A stretch of 23,176 bases of DNA from NCBI GenBank assembly GCA_035530195.1, contig DATKVG010000022.1, positions 1-23,176 on the forward strand. The letters are read 5' to 3'. Within the stretch, counting starts at the first letter, position 1, and every line of letters starts with the position of its first letter. The translations under genes and the position numbers were made by a program. Shown here piece by piece: positions 14,581-22,600 of this stretch. Origin of the DNA: JAPLKX01 sp035530195 (lineage in GTDB: Bacteria; Hydrogenedentota; Hydrogenedentia; Hydrogenedentales; SLHB01). The notes below the pieces were generated by a model. It saw only the letters and a program-made list of their open reading frames with translations. It did not search any database and was not told the DNA's origin.

Positions 14581-15924
14581 ATGAAGCCGACGACTAGTTT
14601 CAAGATTTCAAGGCGCGCGTTTTTGTGCGCGACCGGCGCGTCTATCGCTATGCCTGCCATCCTCCCCGCGTCCGCGTTGGGCGCAGACAAGACCACCGCT
14701 CCCAGCAACAGAATTAACATCGGCGTGATCGGCACCGGCGGCCAGGCCAATGGGCTGACCAAAAACGCCATGGCCCACGACTTCGTCCGGGTCATCGCCC
14801 TGTGCGATGTCGACAAGAGCCAACTCGACAAGGCAAAAACCGTAGTGGACGAGAACTACGGCAACACCGATTGCGAACTGCACTCGGATTACCGGGAGCT
14901 TCTGGCACGGAAGGATATCGATGCCGTCATTGTGGCCACACCCGACCATTGGCATGCGCTCGTGTGTGTCGAGGCGGCCCGGCGCGGTAAAGACATCTAT
15001 TGCGAGAAACCGTTGACTTGGTCTCTCGGCGAAGGCAAGGCGGTCGTCAAGGCCGTCAAAGAAAACAAGCGCGTGTTCCAGGTCGGCAGCATGCAGCGCT
15101 CGAGCGCCCGCTTCAAGCTGGCGTGCGAACTGGTCCGCAACGGATACCTCGGCCGGATCAAACGCATCCTCGTCAGCCTCCCCGACTACGGCAACGCGGT
15201 GTGGGTCGACGAATTTCCCGCGCCGCCACCCGAAATCGACTGGGATTTCTATGTCGGCCCCGCGGAATGGACACCGTTCCATCCAAAACGATACCACTGG
15301 GACTGGCGGTGGTGGATGAGCTTCGGCGGCGGCCAAATGATGGACTGGATCGGCCACCACGCAGACATCGCCAATATGGCCATGGACTGGGACAACACCG
15401 GCCCCATCCAAGTCGAGGGCATCCGGTGGGAGTTCGGCAAGGAGCGGAACAACCTGTACAACGCGCCGGCGCGGTACATGTTCGAGTGCAAGTACAAGGG
15501 CGGCGTCACCCTCACCATCGCTAACGTGTCCGACATGCCCAACGAATTCAAAGCCTGCGGCAAAATGGGTACCATGTTTTTCGGCGACAAGGGCCGGTGG
15601 GTCTGGGTCGACCGCGGAAGAATCAAGGCCAACGACAAAAAACTCCTCCGGCCCGGATTCAGCAAAAGAGACTTCCGGTTCCGCAAGGAAGGCAACCACA
15701 TGACCGACTTCCTCACCGGCATTCAGACGCGCCAAGAGTGCATCGCCCCCGTCAACGCCGGCCACCGATCCGCGTCCATCGGCCATCTCGGGAAAATCGC
15801 GTGCACCCTCAACGCCAAGTTCAAGTGGGATCCCAAAAAAGAGGTCATCACCGACAACCCAGCCCTCAACGGCCTAATCACCCGCCGCTACCGCGGTAAC
15901 TGGTCACTCGAGGAAAAAGCGTAA
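14581..15924 (+). CDS. Tat-exported Gfo/Idh/MocA family oxidoreductase
   Basis: A 447-residue NAD(P)-dependent oxidoreductase-like protein. ATG 14581 follows AAGGAGA with a suitable gap; an in-frame start further upstream has no ribosome site. The N-terminus has the twin-arginine motif SRRAFL (10-15) and a hydrophobic stretch ending PASALGA, so it is exported folded, with cofactor. The Rossmann motif is IGVIGTGGQ (47-55), then LCDVDKS, ATPDHWH (119-125) and the family signature EKPLTW with Lys143. The C-terminal half holds GGGQMMDWIGHHADIA with Asp255, His259 and His260, the usual catalytic neighbourhood. This secreted subgroup is abundant in planctomycetes and relatives and acts on sugars or glycosides in the periplasm (family knowledge). 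It stands alone, 156 nt after the GHL6-like gene on the same strand, and could share its transcript. Confidence 0.93.
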   Translation: MKPTTSFKISRRAFLCATGASIAMPAILPASALGADKTTAPSNRINIGVIGTGGQANGLTKNAMAHDFVRVIALCDVDKSQLDKAKTVVDENYGNTDCELHSDYRELLARKDIDAVIVATPDHWHALVCVEAARRGKDIYCEKPLTWSLGEGKAVVKAVKENKRVFQVGSMQRSSARFKLACELVRNGYLGRIKRILVSLPDYGNAVWVDEFPAPPPEIDWDFYVGPAEWTPFHPKRYHWDWRWWMSFGGGQMMDWIGHHADIANMAMDWDNTGPIQVEGIRWEFGKERNNLYNAPARYMFECKYKGGVTLTIANVSDMPNEFKACGKMGTMFFGDKGRWVWVDRGRIKANDKKLLRPGFSKRDFRFRKEGNHMTDFLTGIQTRQECIAPVNAGHRSASIGHLGKIACTLNAKFKWDPKKEVITDNPALNGLITRRYRGNWSLEEKA

Positions 15925-15931
15925 CATCGTA

Positions 15932-15978
15932 GCGACAGCCATCAGACTCTAAGCGGCACCGATTGATGCGGCTGTCGC
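15932..15978. terminator. Long-loop inverted repeat between convergent genes
   Basis: GCGACAGCC (15932-15940) and GGCTGTCGC (15970-15978) are perfect reverse complements with a 29-nt loop, 8 nt after the oxidoreductase stop. No U-tract follows, so a role as terminator for the converging transcripts is only possible. Confidence 0.3.
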
Positions 15979-16062
15979 ACACGACTTACAGATGGACAGA
16001 GCGGGTGTATCCTTGTCCACATCGACTTTTCACCGGCTCCACTGTCCCTGGTTTCCCCCCGG

Positions 16063-16473
16063 TCAGTACGTAAGCGGAGGGAAACCGGGTCGGGATATCA
16101 GTTCCTCATCAGTCTCTTCCGGATTATCAGCACTTGCCAGTATGAGATCCCGCAGGTTAATGACCGTATCCGCTCTAATGGCTGTAATTTCGATACCCAG
16201 CCTTGTCGCATCGGCGTGCATTATAGTACCCTTTATCTCAATCTCCTTCGCCTCCTCGAGATGGAAGCAGACAGTGCATGTGACCCCCGGCAGCAGTGGG
16301 GTCTCACTGGTAGCGCACAGGCCGAGGGCCGACACATTTTGGGTTTTGGCTTCGATGCTCTTGCCTTTGTCCGGGATGATCGTTACGGGCTTTACGACCG
16401 GGACCCTCGAGAATCGCCTATTCTCGTAACTTGAGCTTGTCTCGTCTACTATGTGTTTCCGACGGCGTGGCAT
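16063..16473 (-). CDS. PilZ-domain protein
   Basis: A 136-residue cytoplasmic protein, essentially a single PilZ domain, the receptor domain for cyclic di-GMP. With ATG 16473 as residue 1, the ligand-binding RRFSR (Arg19, Arg20, Arg23) and NVSALG (Asn46, Ser48, Gly51, the D/N-x-S-x-x-G motif) are both present. They are followed by beta strands (CTVCFHLEEA, EIKGTIMHAD, RLGIEIT), and the C-terminal tail is acidic. The start is uncertain: ATG 16473 lacks a clear ribosome site, while TTG 16509 (148 aa) has a weak AGG. Both motifs being intact suggests real c-di-GMP binding. It stands alone, convergent with the oxidoreductase gene, so its output partner (polysaccharide synthesis, motility or transcription) is unknown. 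Confidence 0.85.
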   Translation of the reverse strand: MPRRRKHIVDETSSSYENRRFSRVPVVKPVTIIPDKGKSIEAKTQNVSALGLCATSETPLLPGVTCTVCFHLEEAKEIEIKGTIMHADATRLGIEITAIRADTVINLRDLILASADNPEETDEELISRPGFPPLTY

Positions 16474-16606
16474 ACCGATACAATACACATGATCAGCATT
16501 GCTTTTCAAGCGCTACCTGTATTGGCACGAGGTTGGGGCGTAAGAAGACCGCGTGCTTCCTGAAAATCTATCCAGCCTTGCTTGGTGCGTGCTTTGAGTT
16601 TAGTCT

Positions 16607-16726
16607 CTATTGGTGTAAGCGGGTCCCCGGTCCTTTTGCAGGAAGTTGGGGATGGCGATCCATCAGCCCATCCAGTTCGGCGAGCTCGACCCTGATTTGC
16701 TTTATGAGTTTACTCGATTTGGACAA
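16607..16726 (-). pseudogene. Truncated HepT-like toxin remnant
   Basis: A 39-codon frame from TTG 16726 to TAG at 16607, with a strong AAGGAGG/AAGGAG ribosome site upstream and a 17-nt overlap with the end of the nucleotidyltransferase gene. The product, SKSSKLIKQIRVELAELDGL followed by MDRHPQLPAKGP, resembles the first helix of HepT-like HEPN RNases, which usually run to about 110-150 residues and are the standard partners of MNT proteins. The HEPN catalytic R-x4-6-H is absent, and no continuation is seen in other frames down to 16510. I infer a toxin gene truncated to its N-terminus. It could also be a short real protein. Confidence 0.45.
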
Positions 16727-16991
16727 GCTCTCCTTCCTCCTTCAAATAGCGGGTAAAAGGATTATCTTCGTCGAGGTCGATCAAGTCCAGAGGATGCCGC
16801 AAGATGTCGCCCGCGTTTCCCATCGCTTTAAAGAAAACTTCCGGAGCGAGGCCTGTAACGGCTAGATCGATATCTGAACCTTCACGTAAGCTGCCGGTGG
16901 CCGCACAACCGAACAGGTACACTTCACGGGCGCCCGCCGCCTTGAGGGCTTGCGCGGCTTGAGCCACCCGTTTACGAAGCTCGTCCGTCAT
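16710..16991 (-). CDS. MNT-type minimal nucleotidyltransferase (HepT antitoxin family)
   Basis: A 93-residue nucleotidyltransferase of the DNA polymerase beta fold, cytoplasmic. From ATG 16991 (ribosome site GGAAAG upstream), the motif runs LFGCAATGSLREGSDIDLAV: Gly28-Cys29 where the family usually has Gly-Ser, then Asp40 and Asp42 as metal ligands, with Asp69 in PLDLIDLD as the likely third acid. In the MNT/HepT systems studied, the MNT protein AMPylates or otherwise neutralises the HEPN RNase toxin. Here the partner frame overlaps its 3' end and appears truncated (16607-16726), so the gene may now be an orphan antitoxin. A TTG three bases upstream is a less likely start. Confidence 0.85.
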   Translation of the reverse strand: MTDELRKRVAQAAQALKAAGAREVYLFGCAATGSLREGSDIDLAVTGLAPEVFFKAMGNAGDILRHPLDLIDLDEDNPFTRYLKEEGELVQIE

Positions 16992-17086
16992 CAATCTTTC
17001 CTGCCTTTCTCCGTCTCGTCTGCGTTGAGTCTATATCAGAAGGCTACTTCGACGGTAGTGGTTCCTTGGCAAAAAGCGGGCACACG

Positions 17087-17331
17087 CACGAATGGCACTA
17101 AGATAAGCGTAACCGATTGTAAACCAATGCCTTACAACGAAGGCTTGGCGCTTGGCAAAGAGACACGGTTTTCGAGGCGGCAAAAACGAGATGGCGGGAA
17201 ACCAAAAGAAACGGCTCTCTGTCGAAACTTACCCTTGCGCGCGAATGGTTACTGTTTCCGCTGCGGTCTCGTCACATCGTTCATAAACTCTTACATCTGA
17301 ACGTGTTTCGCTTAACTTAGTGCCATTCGTG
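17087..17331. mobile_element. 245-bp element bounded by 23-bp inverted repeats (MITE-like)
   Basis: CACGAATGGCACTAAG-ATAAGCG (17087-17109) and its reverse complement at 17309-17331 match at 22 of 23 positions. The 199-bp interior has no convincing gene (a 116-codon frame crosses it but lacks codon bias or homology I can recognise). It sits between two toxin-antitoxin loci. No target-site duplication is evident at the outer edges. The rest of the gap (16995-17508) shows only this element and a T-rich stretch at 17338-17375. Confidence 0.45.
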
Positions 17332-17508
17332 GCTGTCCTCTGTTTTTCCTGTTTTTGCTTGTTTTCTCGGAATTGGCCGCATTATATCCCGCCCGAGTTG
17401 TCTGGGCTGTGACACTTGGGCGCAATGTAATTGGGTTGCACCCTCGGGCAGAGAAGCATAGATTGCAGGTACTGGGTGCCGAGGTGAGATTTTCCTACAA
17501 GAAATGTT

Positions 17509-17537
17509 TTGTATAACTTTACACTTTATGTTATACT
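17509..17537 (+). promoter_or_regulatory. Promoter and operator of the AbrB/VapC pair
   Basis: TTGTAT (17509-17514) and TATACT (17532-17537) are exactly 17 bp apart. The inverted repeat GTATAAC (17511-17517) / GTTATAC (17530-17536) overlaps both boxes, as expected for autorepression by an AbrB-type antitoxin. The ATG at 17545 is only 7 nt after the -10 box and has no Shine-Dalgarno sequence, so the transcript is probably leaderless. Confidence 0.6.
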
Positions 17538-17544
17538 TCTTGGC

Positions 17545-17832
17545 ATGAGGACAACAAGAAAGACGGACACGGTTCTGTTCACGGCCAAAGGCCAGGTCGT
17601 CATTCCCGCGGCACTGCGGAAACAGTTCCAAATCGAAGCCGGGAGCAAGGCGGTCGTGCAGGCAACGCCCGACGGCATTCTACTGAAGCCCGTCACGCGC
17701 CATACCATTGCCAAGCTGCACGGCATTCTCAAGCGGAAACCCGGCGGGAAGCCGTTGGCGGCGGAATGGGCCGAATACAAGCGCGAGGAGAAGGAACTGG
17801 AGGATCGCAGGCGTGACCGCCACGGTTCTTGA
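17545..17832 (+). CDS. AbrB/SpoVT-type antitoxin (VapB-like)
   Basis: A 95-residue DNA-binding antitoxin. The N-terminal swapped-hairpin domain is clear: VLFTAKGQVVIPAALRKQF with the K-G-Q-x-x-I-P core, then EAGSKAVVQATPDGILLKPV. The C-terminal 40 residues are charged and helical (AAEWAEYKREEKELEDRR), the usual flexible tail that wraps the toxin. The ATG at 17545 is preferred over 17509 because the promoter covers the upstream stretch. It overlaps the PIN-domain gene by 20 nt, the normal antitoxin-first order. Expected role: neutralise the toxin and repress the shared promoter through the GTATAAC/GTTATAC dyad. Confidence 0.9.
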   Translation: MRTTRKTDTVLFTAKGQVVIPAALRKQFQIEAGSKAVVQATPDGILLKPVTRHTIAKLHGILKRKPGGKPLAAEWAEYKREEKELEDRRRDRHGS

Positions 17833-18223
17833 CAGCTATGCGCTACTGGCCTTCCTTCGCGGCGAAGATGGAGACGGCAAAGTCCGGCAACTGCTCGAGC
17901 GGGCCAGCGAACGTGACCAGCCGCTGCACATGACCGAGGCCAACTACACCGAGGTCAAGTACATCATCGTACGCAAAGAAGGCCGCGCGCGTTGGGCGCA
18001 AGTTGCCGCCGATCTACCTGCCTTGCCGTTGGAGTTCCACCCAATCACTCGCCCTCTTGCCGACATTGCAGCCGATTTCAAGGTCCAATACAAAATAAGC
18101 CTCGCCGGCGCATTTGCCGCCGCGTTGGCGAAGGAAAAGAAAGCCGAACTCGTCACCGGCGATCCCGAGTTCAAGCCGCTTGAAGGTGAACTAAAGATAA
18201 AATGGATTAGCATCGCGGCCTGA
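17813..18223 (+). CDS. vapC: PIN-domain VapC-like toxin, one catalytic Asp replaced
   Basis: A 136-residue PIN-domain protein; active family members are Mg-dependent RNases that inhibit translation. GTG 17813 has GGAGG 9 nt upstream and lies in the antitoxin's 3' end. Four acidic positions define the site. Asp7 (VLDSYALLAF), Glu47 (NYTEVKYII) and Asp117 (LVTGDPEF) are present. The third, usually Asp in S-L-A-D-A-F, is Gly99 here (ISLAGAFAAALA): codon GGC, one transition away from GAC. Without it, metal binding should be weak, so this may be an inactive toxin retained with its antitoxin. The length and fold are otherwise normal. A sequencing error at that base is the alternative. Confidence 0.88.
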   Translation: MTATVLDSYALLAFLRGEDGDGKVRQLLERASERDQPLHMTEANYTEVKYIIVRKEGRARWAQVAADLPALPLEFHPITRPLADIAADFKVQYKISLAGAFAAALAKEKKAELVTGDPEFKPLEGELKIKWISIAA

Positions 18224-18247
18224 GCCGTCTGGGGGAAAACGCGGCGG

Positions 18248-18328
18248 GGCAACCTCCCGCGTGGAACCTTAATGGCCATCATCCGCCAAGCCGGCCTTAC
18301 TGAAGATGAATTTCAAGCCTTCATCTAG
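18248..18328 (+). pseudogene. hicA: C-terminal fragment of a HicA-type mRNA interferase
   Basis: This frame reads GNLPRGTLMAIIRQAGLTED followed by EFQAFI and TAG (18326-18328). It matches the end of HicA toxins, where the conserved G-T-L-x-x-I-I-R-Q-A-G-L segment closes the double-stranded RNA-binding fold. Everything N-terminal, including the catalytic His (G-S-H-x-x-F), is missing: the frame runs into the end of the VapC-like gene. No HicB follows. It is a deletion remnant, and it overlaps out of frame the first possible start of the YaiI-like gene. Confidence 0.7.
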
Positions 18329-18842
18329 CGATACGGGCGAAAACGAAGCGCCTAATCATCGTCAGCACACGGTGTCCGAAATCTTTGTCGATGCCGATGG
18401 TTGCCCTGTAAAGGAAGAAGTCTATCGCGTGGCGGAACGATATGGCCTGAAGGTGACTCTGGTCGCAAACTCATCGTTGCGGATTCCCGACGCCGAATGG
18501 GTCACGCTGGTGGTCGTGGGCGACGCGTTCGACGCGGCGGACGACTGGATTGTCGACCATGCGAGCCGGAACGACATCGTGATTTCAGGGGATATCCCGC
18601 TTGCGGCACGCTGCCTCAAAAAGGGCGCGCGTGTTCTGGGCCCAAAAGGCCGCGTGTTTACCGACGAGTCAATCGGTGAAGCGGTCGCCATCCGAGAACT
18701 TTCGTCTCAGCTCCGCGACGCCGGTACTATAACCGGCGGACCAGCGCCCTTCGGACAGCGAGACCGTTCGCGCTTCCTCCAGCGTCTTGACGCGCTCGTA
18801 AATGAGGTCCTCCCACGCGACAATCCCATGAAAAAGAGTTGA
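18306..18842 (+). CDS. YaiI/YqxD family protein (UPF0178, DUF188)
   Basis: A conserved cytoplasmic protein of unknown function with a PIN-like or NYN-like fold. Recognisable marks: IFVDADGCPVKEEVYRVAER at the start of the domain, LVANSSLRIP, the acidic NDIVISGDIPLAARCLKKGA, RVFTDESI, and the C-terminal TGGPAPFGQRDRSRFLQRLD. The family is usually about 150 residues. The ATG at 18306 gives 178, but its first 22 residues overlap the HicA fragment, so GTG 18372 (VSEIFVDADG, 156 aa) may be the true start. Neither has a good ribosome site. The conserved acidic residues suggest a nuclease, but none has been shown in what I know of the family. It sits at the edge of the toxin-antitoxin patch. Confidence 0.88.
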   Translation: MNFKPSSSDTGENEAPNHRQHTVSEIFVDADGCPVKEEVYRVAERYGLKVTLVANSSLRIPDAEWVTLVVVGDAFDAADDWIVDHASRNDIVISGDIPLAARCLKKGARVLGPKGRVFTDESIGEAVAIRELSSQLRDAGTITGGPAPFGQRDRSRFLQRLDALVNEVLPRDNPMKKS

Positions 18843-18888
18843 TGCTTCAGAGGCGAGCGCCATGACGGCATTGTTGTAAAATAGGTGG

Positions 18889-19611
18889 CTACTCGAACTG
18901 GAGGCCGTAGGTTTTGTAGAAGGGGAGCGTTGATTTCCGGAGTTGTATCCGCTCTTCGGGAGTGAGACGGTTGTCCTGGAGAGCGGGCTTTATTTCGGCG
19001 ATCCATTGGTCGCGCACCTTTTTGTAGGCGTCCCCGTCGGCTTTGGCTTTGCGGCATGGTTCGGCTGCGACGAGCTTTTCGACAGCGCTGTCAATCATTT
19101 CGGCTGCGGCGTCATCCATGGCCATGGCGTCCACGACGGCAAACAGGGCGTCGTTGCTCTTGATGGTGTCGGACTGCCGGTGGAGGTCATAGAAGTGGCG
19201 GCGCAACTCGGGAAGCAGCTTTTGGGCTTCTTCAATTTTGCCTGCTTTGAAAGCGTCTTCGGCAGAGCGGGACAGGCGGTAGAGGCGCCTTGTCCACGCA
19301 CACCAGCAGTCGCTTCCCTCGAACCGCTTCGGGTACACGTCGGCGGATTCTGAGAAAAGTTGTTTTACGGTGAACAAAAACCCGGCCCGGAATTTCAGCG
19401 CGGCCTCGTCGGCCTTTCCCTGTTCGAGAAGGTCGAGCGACTGCGCATAGCTGTCGGTCAACCGGGTGGTCCAATCTTCCCAGCGTTTGTCGAGTTCAGC
19501 GGCAGCCAACTGGCTCCGTGGGGGGGAGCCTCAGCCAGCCTGCGCCGCCTGGGGCAGCGCGATGGCCAGCATCGTCAAGATGACGGCTGCCAACAAGGTT
19601 TTCCTGAACAT
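18889..19611 (-). pseudogene. Exported helical protein interrupted by TGA after its signal peptide
   Basis: ATG 19611 (GGAG upstream) opens a perfect signal peptide, MFRKTLLAAVILTMLAIALP then QAAQAG, and stops at TGA 19533-19531. The same frame resumes at once as GSPPRSQ and then a 206-codon frame (possible TTG start at 19509) to the stop at 18889. The mature part is helical and charged, with SDCWCAWTRRLYRLSRSAED, a run of amphipathic helices and no family I recognise. It lies 18 nt after the stop of the 1083-residue protein, on the same strand, so it is the second gene of that operon. Causes could be a nonsense mutation, two compensating frameshifts (a run of seven C lies just after the TGA), or a sequencing error. 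Without export, the TTG-started form would be cytoplasmic. Confidence 0.6.
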
Positions 19612-19629
19612 CTTCTCTCCGTGTTGATA

Positions 19630-22600
19630 CTACTGTTTTGTCTCTTTGGGCAGGTTCTTTTCGGTGAATTCCAGAACCAGCCCCTCTATTGGCTTGCCTT
19701 CTTCAACCTCGATATCGCGACTGACCTCCAACCACTCGGGCGCGAGTGCTTTCAACGTGTACTTCCCGGGTAGAAGGTACAGGATCCACGACCCATCTTC
19801 TTCAATTCTGGCGCCGCGCAAAGATTTTTCGTCTTGATTAGCCGCAACACTTGCCCTGTTTGGCTCCAACTTATACATCGTGTCTTTGAAGGCGAGCCGG
19901 CCGCGAACGGGGGTTCCTTCCTCCATGACGATGGCCACATCATAATGCTCGCCGGCTTTGGTTTCGAGCTTGGGCGGCTCGCGTAACAGGTACTTCTCCA
20001 GCACGGGGCCTAGTCCTCCGCAAGCGACCTGACACGTGCCGGCGGGGACGCAGTCGGACGTGTATAGCCCGGTGCTTGTTTCTTTTGCTTCCACAGTCAT
20101 GTAAGTATCGGGTGTTGTAACGATTGACACATGCATTCCGGCCAAGGGGTTTCCGTCGTTTTTGGTTGTCACGGTGACCGCGACGGAAGCCGCTTTTGCC
20201 AGGGTGACGGTGTTTTCGTCGGAGGACCTTACGGGGTCCAACCACGTGTGGGACTTGACGTACCCGGGAGCCGTGGCCAGCAGCGACATCGGCACCCTTC
20301 CAAAACTCGTAATCCTGACGGCGCCGTTGGCGTCGGGCGGATAGGCGAACGGCGAGTTGTCGCCGAAGCCGATGTCGTTGCCTGAGATCTGGGCATAGCC
20401 GACCCAGACGGTGGCACCGCTGATGGGTTTGCCGGCTTCATCGACGATTTTGCAGTCCCACCCCGAGCCGTCGTCGGGTTCGAGCGCGATATCGAGGTCG
20501 AGATCCTCGTCGGAGAAGATCTGGCGGCAGACGGCACGATATCCGGGGTGCTGGACAATGAGAGTGCCGTTTCCTTTCCAGGTTTCGCCCGGGGCGGTTG
20601 GCGCGACGATGGCCGCGACTCCGTTCTTGCCTGTGCGGAAGCGTTTCGTTACCTGCTCGGGCTTCTTCTCGACGCGCACAGTCATCATGACGCTGACATC
20701 AACGCCCGCGGCGGGTTTTCCATCGGGATAGGTCAAGCGGATTTGCTGGCGGACCGGTTGTGAATTGGATTCCAGTTGCAGCAGCAGGTCGGTGTTGTCG
20801 GTGGGTGTTGCGACGCGTCGGCCTTTGAACCCTTTGGCGACAACCCTCAGGACGACGGTCCCCGGCGCCAGGCGCGGGTAGACGAACTCGCCCGCCTTGT
20901 CTGACATGACCGGCTGATTGTGGCGGACGACGTCCTGAGACAAGGCGTTAATCGCGGCGTTGGCGATAGGCTCGCCTTTCGCATCTGTAACGCGCCCGAG
21001 AATGGCGTTGAGGTACTGCGTTGCCTCGAGCTGGATGACGCCGTCTGGGGGCAGTTCGGCGAGATTAAACTTGGCGTTGCCGTAGGCGTAGTCGCGGTTG
21101 TCGTCGTCGTCGGCCGTCCAGAACACGGTGTAGGCGGCATTGGGACACCCGAACTTGAGTTCAAACTCGCCGTTGGCGTCGGTGGTTGGTTCCTCGCGCG
21201 CCATGTACAGGCCGCTGCCGTTGATCTCGACGTCGGCATAGAACTTCAAGCCGGCGGCGGGCAATCCGTCTGTGTTGATGACACGGCCTTTGTATGGGCG
21301 GGTGGGTTCGAGCGTGATGACGGCTTCCTGCGTGCCGGGTTTGAGGGTGACGAACCCCGCCTTGTCGCGTTTTTCGGTTTGGGCGTAGAGCTTGAACTCG
21401 CGGTCGGTGGGCGCGGTCTTAATCGTAAATTCGCCGGTGTCGCTGGTGGCCACGGGCCGCGCGTCGGAGTGGATGGACACCTTGGCTTTGACGGGCTTTC
21501 CGGTTTCGTCGACGACCTTGCCTTTAAGGGGCTGGACCGGCCACAGTTTCACCTGGCAGTCGTCCAGATGGGTGTCCTCGGTGAACGACTTCTTGAATAT
21601 CTGATTGCCGCGCGAGCGCCACGACTCGTCGATGATATAGTTTCCCTGTTCGTAGTCCGCCTCCCAATAGGCGCGGATCTGCGTATTGGGGGGCGCGGTG
21701 AAGCTGAACGTTCCATCCTGGCCGGTCCTGATGTTCGCAACACGGTCAAGGCTGCCGCCGGACCCGCTGGTGTAGGCGTTGAACACGAAATTGGCTGCCG
21801 GGCCTTGTGTGGTCAGATCCACGACGCGTCCTGTGACGACCACGCCTCGGGCGAGTGAGAGGTCTTTTTGGATGTGTTCGCCGGCTTTGGGTGTAGAGTA
21901 TTCGGGTTTTGTGATGTAGGGGGTGCCCGGGCGCAGGTCTTGTGCGGTCAGCGACAGGGAACTCTCCCTATCCTCCGGTTCCTCCTCGGGTTTCATCCAC
22001 GAATAGCGGAACCCCTTGGTTGGCAGGTAGTTAAACTCATAGCGCCCCTGGTCGTCAGTGACGGTGACATCATCCCACCACAGGCTGTTGCCATTGTAAC
22101 CAGCCTTAACGGCGGCGCCGGCCAGGGGCGTGCCGTCGGGAAGTTTGACGGTTCCGGACGCTTTGGCGCCTGGGAAAAGAATTACGGCGCCGCCTTCGTT
22201 GCTGTGCCCTTCGGCGTACCCGTCTTTGAGCACCGTGTAGGAACAGCTGGGCAGAGAACAGATTGCGGCTTGGCCTTTGGCGTCTGTGACGCCGGAGCAT
22301 ATGCCAAGATCGCGGAATACTTCGAGGTACCGCTGGTGCCTTGGCAGGGTAATGTCTTTGGCCACTTTTTGCTCGGCGTATATCAGCCTTACCAGCGCGC
22401 CTTCGATGGGTTTTTTATCCTTGTCGGTGACGCGGATTTTGCAGGGGACGAGCTTTTTGGTGTTTACGGTGACATTGTCCAGGGCCTCGCCCTCTATGAC
22501 GGAGTTAAAGCCCATCAGTTCGTCTTTTTTGCGGACAATCACCGAGTACTTGGAGGTTACGTCCTCGGTCTTTGCCGACTGGGGTTCCCAGACCACGGCC

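Noticed and set aside
16950..17300. A 116-codon plus-strand frame across the 245-bp element
   Set aside because: It starts antisense to the nucleotidyltransferase, lacks a ribosome site and has no recognisable similarity.
19531..19533. TGA as a selenocysteine codon in the exported helical protein
   Set aside because: It lies at the signal peptidase site, not in a redox motif, and I see no convincing hairpin of the bacterial SECIS type directly after it.
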